DNA of 64,000 nucleotides from the NCBI RefSeq assembly GCF_003971065.1, contig NZ_RYDV01000003.1, positions 419,634-483,633 of the forward strand. Direction: 5' to 3'. This document shows positions 15,800 to 24,688 of this stretch, piece by piece (positions within the stretch are counted from its first letter, which is position 1; each line of letters begins with the position of its first letter). The stretch is from Candidimonas sp. SYP-B2681. Lineage in GTDB: Bacteria > Pseudomonadota > Gammaproteobacteria > Burkholderiales > Burkholderiaceae_B. The notes beneath the pieces were generated by a model. That model worked only from the letters and a program-made list of their open reading frames with translations. It was not told the origin of the DNA and did no database searches. The translations under genes were made by a program, and so were the position numbers.

Positions 15800-16831
15800 T
15801 TGAACTCCAGCGCTGAATCCCGTTTACCCATACTGAAAAACTGGCTGCAGAGCATCGCCAATAACCATGACCTGAACATCGAGACGCTGAAACCCGCCTC
15901 AAGCGATGCCAGCTTCCGCCGCTATTATCGCTTGCAGACTCCATCGGGCACGGTTGTCGTCATGGATGCGCCCCCCGAACGCGAAGACTGTCACCCTTTC
16001 GTTCACGTTACAGGCTTGCTTTCCCACGCGGGCGTTACCGTTCCCAGCATTCTGGCTCAGAACCTGCAACAGGGCTTCCTTCTGCTGTCAGATCTTGGCG
16101 AGCAAACGTATTACCAAGCGATACAAAGCGGAATTGACGATGCACGCCTGCAGAAGCTGTATCGCGATACGATTGCCACGTTAGTACGCATGCAGAAAGC
16201 CCCGGTCACCAGCTTACCAACCTACGACACCGGCCGGCTGATGCAGGAGCTTTCGGTGTTTGCGGAATGGTATGTTGAAAAACACTGTCAGGTCACGCTT
16301 AACGATACCGAGCAGGCAGTACTCCATGACACGTTTACCTCCCTGACTGCCGACAACATAAAGCAGACCCATGTTTTCGTGCATAGGGATTTCCACTCGC
16401 CGAATCTGATGGTATCCGATGCAGGTCTCGAGCCAGGCGTTATCGATTACCAAGATGCGCTGGTGGGCCCTATAAGTTATGACATTGCCTCGCTGGTCAT
16501 GGACGCTCGTACCACCTGGGAAGAACCTCAGCAGCTCGACTGGGCTATTCGATACTGGGAAGCCGCACGCGCCGCCAAGCTGGCAGTTCCTTCGGACTTC
16601 TCCGATTTTCATCGCAGTTACGAATGGATGAGTTTGCAGCGTAACCTTCGTATCCTTGGGGTCTTTAGCCGACTTTCTTATCGCGACGACAAGCATCTTT
16701 ACCTTGACCACATTCCGCGCGTCAATGCGTATGTGCGACAGGTAGCGGGCCGCTACAACGTTTTCCGGCCCCTTCTACGTTTGTTGGATAAAATCGAAAA
16801 CCGACAGGTAACGACCGGATACACCTTTTGA
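15800..16831 (+). CDS. amgK: anomeric MurNAc/GlcNAc kinase AmgK
   Basis: The enzyme phosphorylates N-acetylmuramic acid at the anomeric carbon in the cell wall recycling route that bypasses de novo UDP-MurNAc synthesis. It is an aminoglycoside phosphotransferase-fold kinase: PASSDASFRRYYRL is the AmgK start block, VFVHRDFHSPNLMV is the catalytic loop with HRDFHxxN, and VIDYQDALVGPISYDIASLV the metal-binding DxxD-type region. The start is uncertain: TTG 15800 (343 aa, GGAAG four bases upstream) matches relatives (LPILKNWLQ near the N-terminus), while the frame is open back to 15704, a region overlapping the lptD promoter. Its TGA overlaps the murU ATG by one base. The pair next to lptD is also known from Pseudomonas. 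Confidence 0.92.
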   Translation: MNSSAESRLPILKNWLQSIANNHDLNIETLKPASSDASFRRYYRLQTPSGTVVVMDAPPEREDCHPFVHVTGLLSHAGVTVPSILAQNLQQGFLLLSDLGEQTYYQAIQSGIDDARLQKLYRDTIATLVRMQKAPVTSLPTYDTGRLMQELSVFAEWYVEKHCQVTLNDTEQAVLHDTFTSLTADNIKQTHVFVHRDFHSPNLMVSDAGLEPGVIDYQDALVGPISYDIASLVMDARTTWEEPQQLDWAIRYWEAARAAKLAVPSDFSDFHRSYEWMSLQRNLRILGVFSRLSYRDDKHLYLDHIPRVNAYVRQVAGRYNVFRPLLRLLDKIENRQVTTGYTF

Positions 16832-17520
16832 TGCAAGCAATGATTCTCGCAGCAGGACGAGGGGAGCGCATGCGCCCGCTCACCGACAGCATCCCTAAAC
16901 CTCTGCTCGAAGCCGGCGGCAGGCCCTTGATCGTCTGGCACATCGAACGCCTTGTCAAGGCCGGCATTACCGAATTGATCATCAACCATGCATGGCTGGG
17001 CGAACAAATCGAGCAGATGCTCGGGAATGGCAGCCAATATGGTGCGCACATCACATATTCTCGGGAAGTGCGCCCGCTGGAAACCGCAGGCGGCATTGCA
17101 AAGGCCTTGCCCTTCTTCCGCGGCGAACCGTTTTTAGTGATCAATGCGGACATTTGGTGTGATTGGAATCCCGCCCAGGCGATGTCGATAGCGGCCAACT
17201 TGGCGGAATCGATGGCATGGCTCTTACTGGTAGACAATCCTCCACAGCACAGCCAAGGCGATTTCCAGCTAAACGGTTGCGGTTTAGTGGCCGACAAAGC
17301 GCTAGACACCTCGCCCGCTACCCTGACATTTTCAGGCATAGGCATTTATTCGCCGAAGCTTTTTGAAGGTATCGCTGATAACCAAGCTGCACCGCTGGCG
17401 CCGCTGTTACGCCGAGCCATCAATAGGCAAAAGGTCCGGGGCACCCATTACACGGGGCGCTGGGTCGACGTCGGCACACCGCAGCGGCTTGCAGATCTTA
17501 ATCGTGCCTTGTCGGCGTAG
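16831..17520 (+). CDS. murU: MurNAc alpha-1-phosphate uridylyltransferase MurU
   Basis: The 229-aa nucleotidyltransferase converts MurNAc-1-phosphate and UTP to UDP-MurNAc, the step after AmgK in peptidoglycan sugar recycling. The GT-A type signature AMILAAGRGERMRPLTDSIPKPLL opens the protein; GTAGGIA-type ETAGGIAKAL, VINADIWCDWNP (the metal-binding NAD) and the end YTGRWVDVGTPQRLADLN follow. The start is set by TGATG overlap with amgK. Such an AmgK-MurU pathway makes cells partly insensitive to fosfomycin in Pseudomonas; the same can be inferred but not shown here. Confidence 0.95.
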   Translation: MQAMILAAGRGERMRPLTDSIPKPLLEAGGRPLIVWHIERLVKAGITELIINHAWLGEQIEQMLGNGSQYGAHITYSREVRPLETAGGIAKALPFFRGEPFLVINADIWCDWNPAQAMSIAANLAESMAWLLLVDNPPQHSQGDFQLNGCGLVADKALDTSPATLTFSGIGIYSPKLFEGIADNQAAPLAPLLRRAINRQKVRGTHYTGRWVDVGTPQRLADLNRALSA

Positions 17521-17662
17521 CGGGCCTGTGTCAAATATTCACAAGGCGAAACCAAACGCACTCTGGCCACTATCGACCGACGTTACCGTCTATGCTTTAG
17601 GGTTTTTCGGCAATGAATCCGCAGCGATTCACCTAGTCTAGCAATACAGGAAATATTCACCC

Positions 17663-18364
17663 ATGTTCGGATCGTCTCAACGCCGCGTCTTCAAACCTAC
17701 AGCCTACGGTAATACACGCCGCGCACGACGCATACCTCGATGGCTGGTCCTGATGTTTACGGGGATCGTACTCGGTGCGGGGGGCTTGTTATTTTTGCAA
17801 AAAAGCTATGGTCCCACTCGACTGACGGTCGAACAGTCGGAACAATTGCATTACGACTTGAACAGCACCAACATGGATAAGCAGCGTTTGCAATCGCAGT
17901 TCAATCAGCAAACTCATGATGTCAAAGAAACGCGCAGCAAACTGGAGTCACAAGCTACTGAACTGAAAGAAGCCAAAGAGCAGCTTGCCAAGCTTACGGC
18001 CGATATTCAGCTGTTTGCCGACGCCATGCCGCCCGATCCGCGCGGCACTTCGCCAGGCATACGCGCGGCGTCGTTTGATAACGACGCCGGACAGCTGGCC
18101 TATCAAATTTTGGTCATGCAAGACAAAGGTAAGGCTGAGACGTTCACAGGTGAAGTCGATCTTGTTGTGGCGGGCCGGTACAGTAACGGAAAATCAGGCA
18201 GTATCGACCTTCCGCCCTTCAATATCGAACTGCAACAGTACACACATGTACACGGAAGCGCTCCCCTACCAGAAGGCTTCACGGCCCGTCAGGTCACGAT
18301 AAAGATTACCCCCCAGGGTTCGAAGAAGCTCAGCGCCACACGTACTTTGCGCGTAGCGCGCTAG
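17663..18364 (+). CDS. DUF6776-like membrane-anchored coiled-coil protein
   Basis: The 233-aa protein has a basic cytoplasmic N-terminus, one membrane helix at about residues 28-48 (WLVLMFTGIVLGAGGLLFL), a coiled coil from about 60 to 115 (KETRSKLESQATELKEAKEQ) and a C-terminal beta-rich domain (FTGEVDLVVAGRYSNGKSG, then RQVTIKITPQGSKKLSATRTL). The layout matches proteins of the DUF6776 type found in beta- and gammaproteobacteria; the function is unknown. It stands 142 bases after murU on the same strand and converges with glnQ, nine bases apart. Confidence 0.8.
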   Translation: MFGSSQRRVFKPTAYGNTRRARRIPRWLVLMFTGIVLGAGGLLFLQKSYGPTRLTVEQSEQLHYDLNSTNMDKQRLQSQFNQQTHDVKETRSKLESQATELKEAKEQLAKLTADIQLFADAMPPDPRGTSPGIRAASFDNDAGQLAYQILVMQDKGKAETFTGEVDLVVAGRYSNGKSGSIDLPPFNIELQQYTHVHGSAPLPEGFTARQVTIKITPQGSKKLSATRTLRVAR

Positions 18365-18373
18365 CGAGTCCGG

Positions 18374-19102
18374 TCAGGAAACGTGCTGCAGAAAATCTTT
18401 CAGGCGCTGGCTCGGAGGATTGCTTAGCAGCTCGTTGGGGGGGCCATCTTCGGCGATTTTCCCATCGTCAATGAAAATGAGGCGGCTTCCCACTTTACGG
18501 GCGAATTCCATTTCATGGGTGACGACCACCATGGTCATTCCGCCTTCGGCGACATCCTGCATTACTTTCAGTACTTCGTGGCGCAGCTCGGGATCGAGCG
18601 CCGAAGTGGGCTCGTCAAATAACATTAGTTGCGGCTGAATCGCAAGAGCCCTTGCGATGGCAACACGCTGTTGCTGGCCGCCTGACAGCTCACCCGGAAA
18701 ATGGTTAAGCTTTTCACCAAGACCAACTTTGGCGAGCAACGTGACAGCTTCGTCCCTGGCCTGCTTGCGTGGGCATCCACGAGTATGCACGGGTCCGAAC
18801 ATGACATTTTCCAGCGCTGTCAATTGCGGAAACAGATTGAACTGCTGAAATACCATTCCAGCCTCGCGACGCAATTCGCGCACTTCGGCGCCGCTGCCCC
18901 GCACACTAAGGCCATTCACAACAATATCGCCCTCCTGAATGGTTTCGAGCACATTAATACAACGCAGGAAGGTCGACTTGCCCGAGCCAGACGGACCAAC
19001 CACCACAACGACCTCGCCCTTTTCGATCGTAAGATCGATCCCATTCAGCACCGTGGTGGGGCCGAAGCGCTTAACGACGTTCTTGAATTCGACGATGCTC
19101 AT
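18374..19102 (-). CDS. glnQ: polar amino acid ABC transporter ATP-binding protein (GlnQ/GltL type)
   Basis: The 242-aa ATPase energises import through GlnP. Walker A is [10 protein letters not shown]-loop [22 protein letters not shown], signature [16 protein letters not shown], Walker [15 protein letters not shown] and the switch histidine in VVVTHEME. Length and motifs match GlnQ/ArtP/GltL ATPases exactly. The first four bases overlap the 3' end of the permease gene. The substrate could be glutamine, glutamate or another polar amino acid; the symbol follows the closest general family. Confidence 0.93.
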   Translation of the reverse strand: MSIVEFKNVVKRFGPTTVLNGIDLTIEKGEVVVVVGPSGSGKSTFLRCINVLETIQEGDIVVNGLSVRGSGAEVRELRREAGMVFQQFNLFPQLTALENVMFGPVHTRGCPRKQARDEAVTLLAKVGLGEKLNHFPGELSGGQQQRVAIARALAIQPQLMLFDEPTSALDPELRHEVLKVMQDVAEGGMTMVVVTHEMEFARKVGSRLIFIDDGKIAEDGPPNELLSNPPSQRLKDFLQHVS

Positions 19103-19938
19103 ACAATTTGCGTCCTGTGTTCTACAAACTTCAAGGTCAGCGCAATCAAGCCGGTAAGTAGTAAATAAATTACAGCGACCGCACCCCAGATTTCAACTGA
19201 ACGAAAATTGCTGGCAATGATTTCCTGACCCTGGCGGGTAAGCTCGGCCACGCCAATAACGATAAATAATGAAGAGTCTTTCAAGCTAATAATGCATTGA
19301 TTGCCCATGGCCGGAATCATGCGCCGCAACGCAACCGGGCCGATGATGAACAGCAGAATTTTATAAAATGGCAGTCCCATGGCCTGGCCGGCTTCCTTCA
19401 GGCCCTTGGGCACCGACTGAAGCGCGCCGCGCACAATCTCAGCTATATAGGCGCCGGAATTGATGATCAGCGTGAAAATAGCTGCATACAAGGCGTCGAT
19501 CCGCCAGCCGAAAATGAGCGGCAAAGCAAAATAAATGAACATCACCTGGACGACAATCGGTGTGCCGCGAATTAATAATATATAGACTTGGGCCAGGAAA
19601 GACAGCGCAACGGGTATATAGGCTGCGAACCGCCACAGCAAGGCCAGCACAATGGCTGCCTGCAGCAACAACCAGACCCAGTCGGGCACGCCTGCCAAAA
19701 AGGTCACGCCGATCCAGGACGCCAACTTGATGAGTAAGTACACCGCTACGATAGTCGCTATGGCGATCGCCGTGGTCTTCCAGGTGACCAGCACTTTAAC
19801 GTAAGTCGTAACCACCCCGGACAGGAATCCCAATAGGGTTCCGCCGATCAATCCCAGCGCGGTGATGTAAATCGTCATTTTTGTGCCTTCGAGAAGGCTG
19901 GGCAATGCATCCCAAATGGCAGACCATTCAAATGTCAC
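19099..19938 (-). CDS. glnP: polar amino acid ABC transporter permease with extra membrane segments
   Basis: The 279-aa permease forms the channel with GlnQ. The N-terminus ([29 protein letters not shown]) and everything from [17 protein letters not shown] (from residue 124) through [29 protein letters not shown] and the ATPase-contact EAxxxxG loop to [16 protein letters not shown] are typical of GlnP. Usual family members are about 220 aa with RGTP near residue 65, so roughly 60 residues are inserted between the first and second standard helices. The insertion (about residues 48-108) contains two further hydrophobic stretches, [20 protein letters not shown] and [15 protein letters not shown]. 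An odd number is not evident, so topology could be kept. Confidence 0.92.
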   Translation of the reverse strand: MTFEWSAIWDALPSLLEGTKMTIYITALGLIGGTLLGFLSGVVTTYVKVLVTWKTTAIAIATIVAVYLLIKLASWIGVTFLAGVPDWVWLLLQAAIVLALLWRFAAYIPVALSFLAQVYILLIRGTPIVVQVMFIYFALPLIFGWRIDALYAAIFTLIINSGAYIAEIVRGALQSVPKGLKEAGQAMGLPFYKILLFIIGPVALRRMIPAMGNQCIISLKDSSLFIVIGVAELTRQGQEIIASNFRSVEIWGAVAVIYLLLTGLIALTLKFVEHRTQIV

Positions 19939-19988
19939 GTTGAGTGCCTTGAAAATTGACGCGAAACGTTACGTCCGCGTCGTCTGAA

Positions 19989-20027
19989 TAAAAAACGGCG
20001 ACCGAGTGGCCAGCACTGGATCGCCGT
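19989..20027 (-). terminator. attenuating terminator between glnH and glnP
   Basis: On the minus strand, ACGGCGATCCAGTG and CACTCGGTCGCCGT pair with one mismatch and one wobble around a short loop and are followed by TTTTTTATTC. It lies between the binding-protein gene and the permease gene, where partial termination commonly gives more binding protein than membrane components. Confidence 0.75.
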
Positions 20028-20043
20028 AATGTGCCACTACAAA

Positions 20044-20808
20044 TTACTGGACTTGTGCCGCTTTCTGGCCAAACCATTTTTGATATAGAGCATCATATTT
20101 GCCGTTAGCCTGTATCGTCTTTAGCGCCTTATTCACAACAGGAACCAGTTCGCTGCCTTTCGGGAACCCAATCCCGTAAAAGTCGCCGCTTTTCAGGGAG
20201 CCGACCACCTTTACGCGGCCTTCGCCACCAGTTTTAGCAAAATACTGAAGATTGGGAGTGTCGTGCACGACAGCATCGACTCGGCCTGTAGCGAGCTCCA
20301 GAAAGGCGTTATCGATATTCGGGAAGAGCTTAAGCTTGGCATCGGGGACATTACCTTTCAAATAATCGACGGTGGCAGTACCGATTTTGACCGCAACGGT
20401 TTTGCCTTCAAGATCTTTGGCTGTCTTGATTGCCGTGTTGTCTTTGCCCACCAGAATAGCCAGACCGCTTTCGTAGTAAGGGTCGGAGAAGTCAATTACC
20501 TTTTTACGGTCGTCACGAATCGTTATGCCTGCCAGGGCGGCGTCAATGTTGCGCGTTTGCAGGCCTGGAATGATGCCGTTGAAATCCATAGGACGCAGGC
20601 TGTACTTAAGACCGGCTTCTTTGGCAATAGCGTCCCATAGCTCGATATCGAAACCGGTGTATTTGCCGTCCTGTTTGAATTCAAAAGGCACGAAAGCCGT
20701 ATCCGTGGCAATCAGCAGCTCTTTGTTTTGGGCGGCAGCGTGGGCGGCTGGCAGGACCAGTGCCAGCGTCAGCCCGGCAATGGCTATCTTGAACTTATTC
20801 ATGAACAT
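20044..20808 (-). CDS. glnH: polar amino acid ABC transporter periplasmic binding protein (GlnH-like)
   Basis: The 254-aa precursor starts with a signal peptide ([19 protein letters not shown]) and continues as a type II periplasmic binding protein: [36 protein letters not shown] is the classical SBP_bac_3 opening, followed by [30 protein letters not shown] and [19 protein letters not shown] at 20815-20820 is six bases before ATG 20808, which fixes the start; a frame extension to 20865 lacks such support. It is the promoter-proximal gene of the glnH-glnP-glnQ operon. Confidence 0.93.
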   Translation of the reverse strand: MFMNKFKIAIAGLTLALVLPAAHAAAQNKELLIATDTAFVPFEFKQDGKYTGFDIELWDAIAKEAGLKYSLRPMDFNGIIPGLQTRNIDAALAGITIRDDRKKVIDFSDPYYESGLAILVGKDNTAIKTAKDLEGKTVAVKIGTATVDYLKGNVPDAKLKLFPNIDNAFLELATGRVDAVVHDTPNLQYFAKTGGEGRVKVVGSLKSGDFYGIGFPKGSELVPVVNKALKTIQANGKYDALYQKWFGQKAAQVQ

Positions 20809-21029
20809 AAACGACTCCTTTGAGTAAGCGGTAGGCAAAAGTGCGAACAACGGTACTCGGTGCACATGCCCGGAATAAACGGCTCAAAAAATCTTATAGT
20901 ACCGACAGATCCTATGGCGTTGGCCGAAAACCGGCGCAAAATTTCCATAAGACCGAAAATTCAGGGTAAACCCGGTCTATAAAACCGCAAGTAAACGGCG
21001 AGCACTGCATCGACCTGCCGTCCTGATAC

Positions 21030-21821
21030 TTAGAAGGCAGTGACGATAGCGCCTTTGTACTTGTCCAGAATGAATTGCCTGGTTTGCGTGCTCTGTAATG
21101 CCTGTACCAACTTGATGATGGCAGGCGAGTCTTTTTTGGCCTCGGTCGTAGCTATCAAATTCGCATAAGGCGAATCGGCGCCTTCGATGAATAGGGCATC
21201 CTTGACGGGATTCAGTCCGGCCTCAAGCGCGTAATTGGTATTGATGAGCGCTAAGTCCACATCGGGCAGGATTCGCGGCAAGGTAGCTGCCTCGAGTTCG
21301 CGAAATTTCAGCTTCTTGGGATTCTCGACAATATCGCGAGAGGTGGCGAGAATGTTCGTGGGATCCTTTAACTTGATCAAGCCATTTTTCTGCAGCAGTA
21401 GCAATGCGCGCGCGCCATTGGAGGGATCATTGGGTAATGCCACCAAGGCCCCTTCTTTCAGGTCATTGATGTTTTTCAGCTTTTGCGAATAGGCTCCGAA
21501 GGGCTCCACGTGTACCAAGCCTACGGAAACCAGCTTGGTTTTATGTTCTTTGTTAAAAGAATCAAGATAGGGCTTATGCTGAAAAAAGTTTGCATCGATA
21601 TGTCCGTCGGCGACTTGTTGATTGGGTTGCACATAATCGGTAAATACCTTTATCTCGAGCTCGACGCCCTCTTTGGCCAGCACTGGCTTAACGAACTCCA
21701 GCAACTCGGCATGGGGCACCGGTGTTGCCGCAATGCTCAATTTTTCGGCATGAATCGCGGTGCTGGTCATCAATGCAGCAATGGACGCAGCCAGAACGGG
21801 TGCGATTTTATTCAAGAACAT
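21030..21821 (-). CDS. metQ: methionine ABC transporter substrate-binding protein MetQ
   Basis: The 263-aa precursor has a signal peptide (LAASIAALMTSTAIHA) without a lipobox cysteine, unlike lipoprotein MetQ of E. coli. The mature part has NlpA-family hallmarks: IAATPVPHAELLEFVKPVLAKEGVELEIKVFTDYVQPN, ANFFQHKPYLDSF, VHVEPFGAYS, ALPNDPSNGARALLLL and ALINTNYALEAGL. GGAGG is placed eight bases before the ATG. The gene is third in metN-metI-metQ, 20 bases after metI. Confidence 0.95.
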   Translation of the reverse strand: MFLNKIAPVLAASIAALMTSTAIHAEKLSIAATPVPHAELLEFVKPVLAKEGVELEIKVFTDYVQPNQQVADGHIDANFFQHKPYLDSFNKEHKTKLVSVGLVHVEPFGAYSQKLKNINDLKEGALVALPNDPSNGARALLLLQKNGLIKLKDPTNILATSRDIVENPKKLKFRELEAATLPRILPDVDLALINTNYALEAGLNPVKDALFIEGADSPYANLIATTEAKKDSPAIIKLVQALQSTQTRQFILDKYKGAIVTAF

Positions 21822-21841
21822 ATTCGATCCTCCACAGAACG

Positions 21842-22501
21842 TTATTTGCGATTCAGTCTGGCAACCAGCCTATCGCCAAATACCTGCAAAAGTTGAACCA
21901 TCACAACCAGAGCGACAACGGTCACAACCATGACATCAGTCTGGTAGCGCTGATATCCAAAACGCAGGGCCAGATCACCAAGGCCCCCGCCCCCGATGAC
22001 CCCCGACATTGCCGAATACCCCACCAGCGCGATAGCAGTAACGATCGTCGCGGCAACTATTCCTGTGGTCGCCTCGGGAAGCAAGGCCATCAATACGGTC
22101 TGACGCGAATTAGCCCCCATGGCGCGGCACGCTTCCGATACGCCAGGGTCTAGCTCACGCAATACGTTCTCGACGAGGCGGGCGAAAAAAGGTGCGGCAC
22201 TGGCCACCAATGGCGGGATGGCGCCTTGCACGCCAAGGGACGTGCCCGCCAATACTCGCGTCAACGGAATCATAACGATCAACAAGATCAGAAACGGCAC
22301 GGAGCGCAGGACATTCACAATGAAGGACAAAAGTTGATAGGCCGGGCTATTTGCCAGCATTTGATGAGGACTGGTCAAGAAGAGCACGACGCCCAGCGGC
22401 AAACCAATGACGATGGTAAACACTAAAGAAAAACCCGTCATCAGCAAGGTGTCGATAGTGGCTTCAGCGATCAATGCCCAATCGATATTGGCATACATCA
22501 T
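21842..22501 (-). CDS. metI: methionine ABC transporter permease MetI
   Basis: The 219-aa permease (E. coli MetI has 217) has five or so membrane segments, the N-terminal ATIDTLLMTGFSLVFTIVIGLPLG, and the conserved coupling region EACRAMGANSRQTVLMALLPEATTGI followed by GYSAMSGVIGGGGLGDLALRFGYQRYQTDVM. The ATG at 22501 overlaps the metN TGA (ATGA), which fixes the start against a slightly longer upstream frame. Confidence 0.95.
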   Translation of the reverse strand: MMYANIDWALIAEATIDTLLMTGFSLVFTIVIGLPLGVVLFLTSPHQMLANSPAYQLLSFIVNVLRSVPFLILLIVMIPLTRVLAGTSLGVQGAIPPLVASAAPFFARLVENVLRELDPGVSEACRAMGANSRQTVLMALLPEATTGIVAATIVTAIALVGYSAMSGVIGGGGLGDLALRFGYQRYQTDVMVVTVVALVVMVQLLQVFGDRLVARLNRK

Positions 22502-23508
22502 GGTCGCAAGACCTCGCATTCAATGCCGGCATCTGTAAATACGCTTGTTAGGGCCTCTTGAGTAATGGGTTCACCCTGGACCGCAATCACCAGCTGTCCA
22601 TAAGGTGTATCTTTGATTCGGCTGACCGAACCTTGCAAAATGCTCAGATCCAGATTGAGATCGCGACTTACCCTACTTAACATTGGCTGGACCGTTGACT
22701 CCCCGCGGAAACTCAAACGTATCAGGCGCCCTTTTATCCCCTGAGCCATATCACGCCATCCTTCCGCATCGACGCCACTTTCTGACAACAATGATTGGGT
22801 AACCGGATGTTGAGGATGCAAGAACACATCGAGCACATTGCCAGATTCTACGATGACGCCAGCGTCTATGACGGCCACACGATCACACACGCTACGGATC
22901 ACGTCCATGCCATGCGTGATCAGGACGATGGTCAACCCCAGTCGTTGATTGATGTCCAGCAGTAAGCGCAAGATGGACTGTGTCGTTTCAGGGTCTAGTG
23001 CAGAGGTCGCCTCGTCGCATAGTAATAACTCGGGGCGGTTGGCCAGCGCCCTGGCGATCCCGACGCGCTGCTGCTGGCCCCCGGATAGCTGGCGCGGGTA
23101 TTTCGCGGCGTGATCGGTAAGGCTAACCAGTGCAAGGACTTCGCGTGCCCTCTCGTGTTGCGCACCGCGAGATAGCCCAGCCAGGCGCAATGGAAAACAG
23201 ACATTATCCAGAACAGTGCGCGAACTCAGCAAATTGAAATGCTGAAACACCATACCTACACCGCGACGGAACAATCGCAACTGAGCTTCATTATAGTCAG
23301 TGATGTTTTTATCGTGGACCCAAACAGAGCCTTGCGTAGGCGTTTCCAGCAAGTTCAGCATACGTATCAACGTGCTTTTGCCCGCGCCGGAGCGTCCGAT
23401 TATCCCGAATACCTCGCCCTGCCGCACATGCAAGTCCACACCGGCCAATGCGTGCGAAACGCGCCCAGGCGTTACATAGGTTTTATGGATATTTTTCAGG
23501 ACAATCAA
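22498..23508 (-). CDS. metN: methionine ABC transporter ATP-binding protein MetN
   Basis: The 336-aa ATPase drives methionine uptake. Walker A is GRSGAGKST, signature [16 protein letters not shown], Walker B LLLCDEATSALDPETT and switch region LITHGMDVI. The C-terminal 90 residues (RLIRLSFRGESTVQPMLSRV onward) form the NIL domain, which binds methionine and inhibits transport in E. coli MetNI. The start appears to be TTG 23508 (then ATT GTC CTG); no better start is seen. It is the first gene of the operon. Confidence 0.94.
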   Translation of the reverse strand: MIVLKNIHKTYVTPGRVSHALAGVDLHVRQGEVFGIIGRSGAGKSTLIRMLNLLETPTQGSVWVHDKNITDYNEAQLRLFRRGVGMVFQHFNLLSSRTVLDNVCFPLRLAGLSRGAQHERAREVLALVSLTDHAAKYPRQLSGGQQQRVGIARALANRPELLLCDEATSALDPETTQSILRLLLDINQRLGLTIVLITHGMDVIRSVCDRVAVIDAGVIVESGNVLDVFLHPQHPVTQSLLSESGVDAEGWRDMAQGIKGRLIRLSFRGESTVQPMLSRVSRDLNLDLSILQGSVSRIKDTPYGQLVIAVQGEPITQEALTSVFTDAGIECEVLRP

Positions 23509-23640
23509 AACGTTGGCTTCTAAAAAGAAAACGCTGTTAAATTGCTGACGGTGTCACAATTTAGCATAACGAAGACTGGCAGCTTCGTCCGCCGACGCCA
23601 AAAGAAAGCTAGGATGCCCGTGAATGTCACGCGCTCGGCT

Positions 23641-23659
23641 CATATCGGCATGCGATATG
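23641..23659. repeat. 19-bp inverted repeat upstream of metN
   Basis: Arms CATATCG and CGATATG around GCATG form a perfect 7-bp dyad about 130 bases before the metN start and just past the tRNA-Lys terminator. It is not followed by T residues, so a protein-binding site is more likely than a terminator. No known methionine regulator box is recognised. Confidence 0.4.
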
Positions 23660-23678
23660 TTAGCGTATGGCGTAAACA

Positions 23679-23706
23679 ATAAAAAACCAGCCGCATGGGC
23701 TGGTTT
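23679..23706 (-). terminator. terminator of tRNA-Lys
   Basis: On the minus strand AAACCAGCC and GGCTGGTTT pair around a five-base loop and run into TTTTTTATTG. It lies 18 bases past the tRNA 3' end. Confidence 0.85.
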
Positions 23707-23723
23707 CTTAATAAAAAGATCGG

Positions 23724-23799
23724 TGGTGGGTCGTGCGCGACTCGAACGCGCGACCATCGGATTAAAAGTCCGGTGCTCTACCGACTGAGCTAACGACCC
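23724..23799 (-). tRNA. tRNA-Lys (anticodon TTT)
   Basis: The 76-base gene reads GGGTCG at the 5' end, a D-arm GCTCAGTCGGTAGAGC, an anticodon loop CTTTTAA with anticodon TTT, the TTCGAGTC T-loop and the acceptor CGACCC with encoded ACCA end. It is transcribed alone, with its own promoter and terminator. Confidence 0.98.
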
Positions 23800-23813
23800 G
23801 ACCGAAGAACGAG

Positions 23814-23842
23814 ATTATGAGGCCATTTGAAATGGCTGTCAA
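23814..23842 (-). promoter_or_regulatory. sigma70 promoter of tRNA-Lys with dyad in the spacer
   Basis: TTGACA (23837-23842) and CATAAT (23814-23819) are separated by exactly 17 bases and end 15 bases before the tRNA. The spacer from 23822 to 23836 is a perfect inverted repeat GCCATTTGAAATGGC. Confidence 0.8.
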
Positions 23843-23875
23843 ATTGGCCCACTAAAAACCTAAGAAAAGCTCCTC

Positions 23876-24664
23876 ATGCCGAAGTCGAACTCAATACGTC
23901 TTAATGTTCTTTCTGACCTGCATTTAAGCAAAGCTGGCATGCCTCTGCCAGAAACCGATGCTGACATCGTCATTCTGGCCGGTGACATCGCCCGCCCGAA
24001 AGAAGCCCTGCAATGGGCGCAGGGTTTCAACAAACCGGTGTTGTACGTCGCTGGAAATCACGAGTTCTATGGCGGAAGTATAGAAAGTACACTTCAAGAT
24101 CTGCGGGACAACGCCGCAGGCACTGGCGTTCGCATTCTTTCCAACACCGAGGTGGTGCTGCATGGCATACGATTTCTGGGATCCACGCTTTGGACTGATT
24201 TCAATCTGTATGGCCAGGGAGCCAAGCGCGAACAGGCCATTACCGAAGCGCTGGCCTTTATCCGCGACTTCTCGCGTATCCGATCCGATACATCACCCGG
24301 CCATCCCTTTTCGCCGCACGACATGGAAATCCTTTTCCATGCCAATCGTGCCTGGCTGCGCGAAAAGCTCGACCAACGGTTCAACGGCCCGACGGTGGTG
24401 ATTACCCACCATGCGCCATCGCGCAAGAGCATACATCCGCGATTTGAAGGCTCGCTAATCAATAATTGCTTCGTATCGGATAGCGAAGACCTGATGGCAG
24501 CGGATCGGGCCGCTGTCTGGATTCATGGTCATACACACGACAGCTTCGATTATCTGGTGAACGAAACACGGGTTGTCTGCAACCCCCGCGGATACGCTAA
24601 AGATGGCATCAACGAGAATAGCGCTTTTAATCCAGAGCTGATCATAGAAGTGCCCGCTACCTGA
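23876..24664 (+). CDS. calcineurin-like metallophosphoesterase
   Basis: The 262-aa protein has all metallophosphoesterase motifs: SDLHLSKAG (D-x-H), VILAGDIARP (GDxx), VLYVAGNHEFYGG (GNHE), VVITHHAPS and WIHGHTHDSFDY (GHxH). The substrate could be a phosphodiester or phosphomonoester; none can be assigned. There is no signal peptide, so it acts in the cytoplasm. It is isolated between tRNA-Lys and the convergent cytochrome gene. Confidence 0.92.
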   Translation: MPKSNSIRLNVLSDLHLSKAGMPLPETDADIVILAGDIARPKEALQWAQGFNKPVLYVAGNHEFYGGSIESTLQDLRDNAAGTGVRILSNTEVVLHGIRFLGSTLWTDFNLYGQGAKREQAITEALAFIRDFSRIRSDTSPGHPFSPHDMEILFHANRAWLREKLDQRFNGPTVVITHHAPSRKSIHPRFEGSLINNCFVSDSEDLMAADRAAVWIHGHTHDSFDYLVNETRVVCNPRGYAKDGINENSAFNPELIIEVPAT

Positions 24665-24688
24665 GCTAGCGCCTTGTACTTGTCCTCC

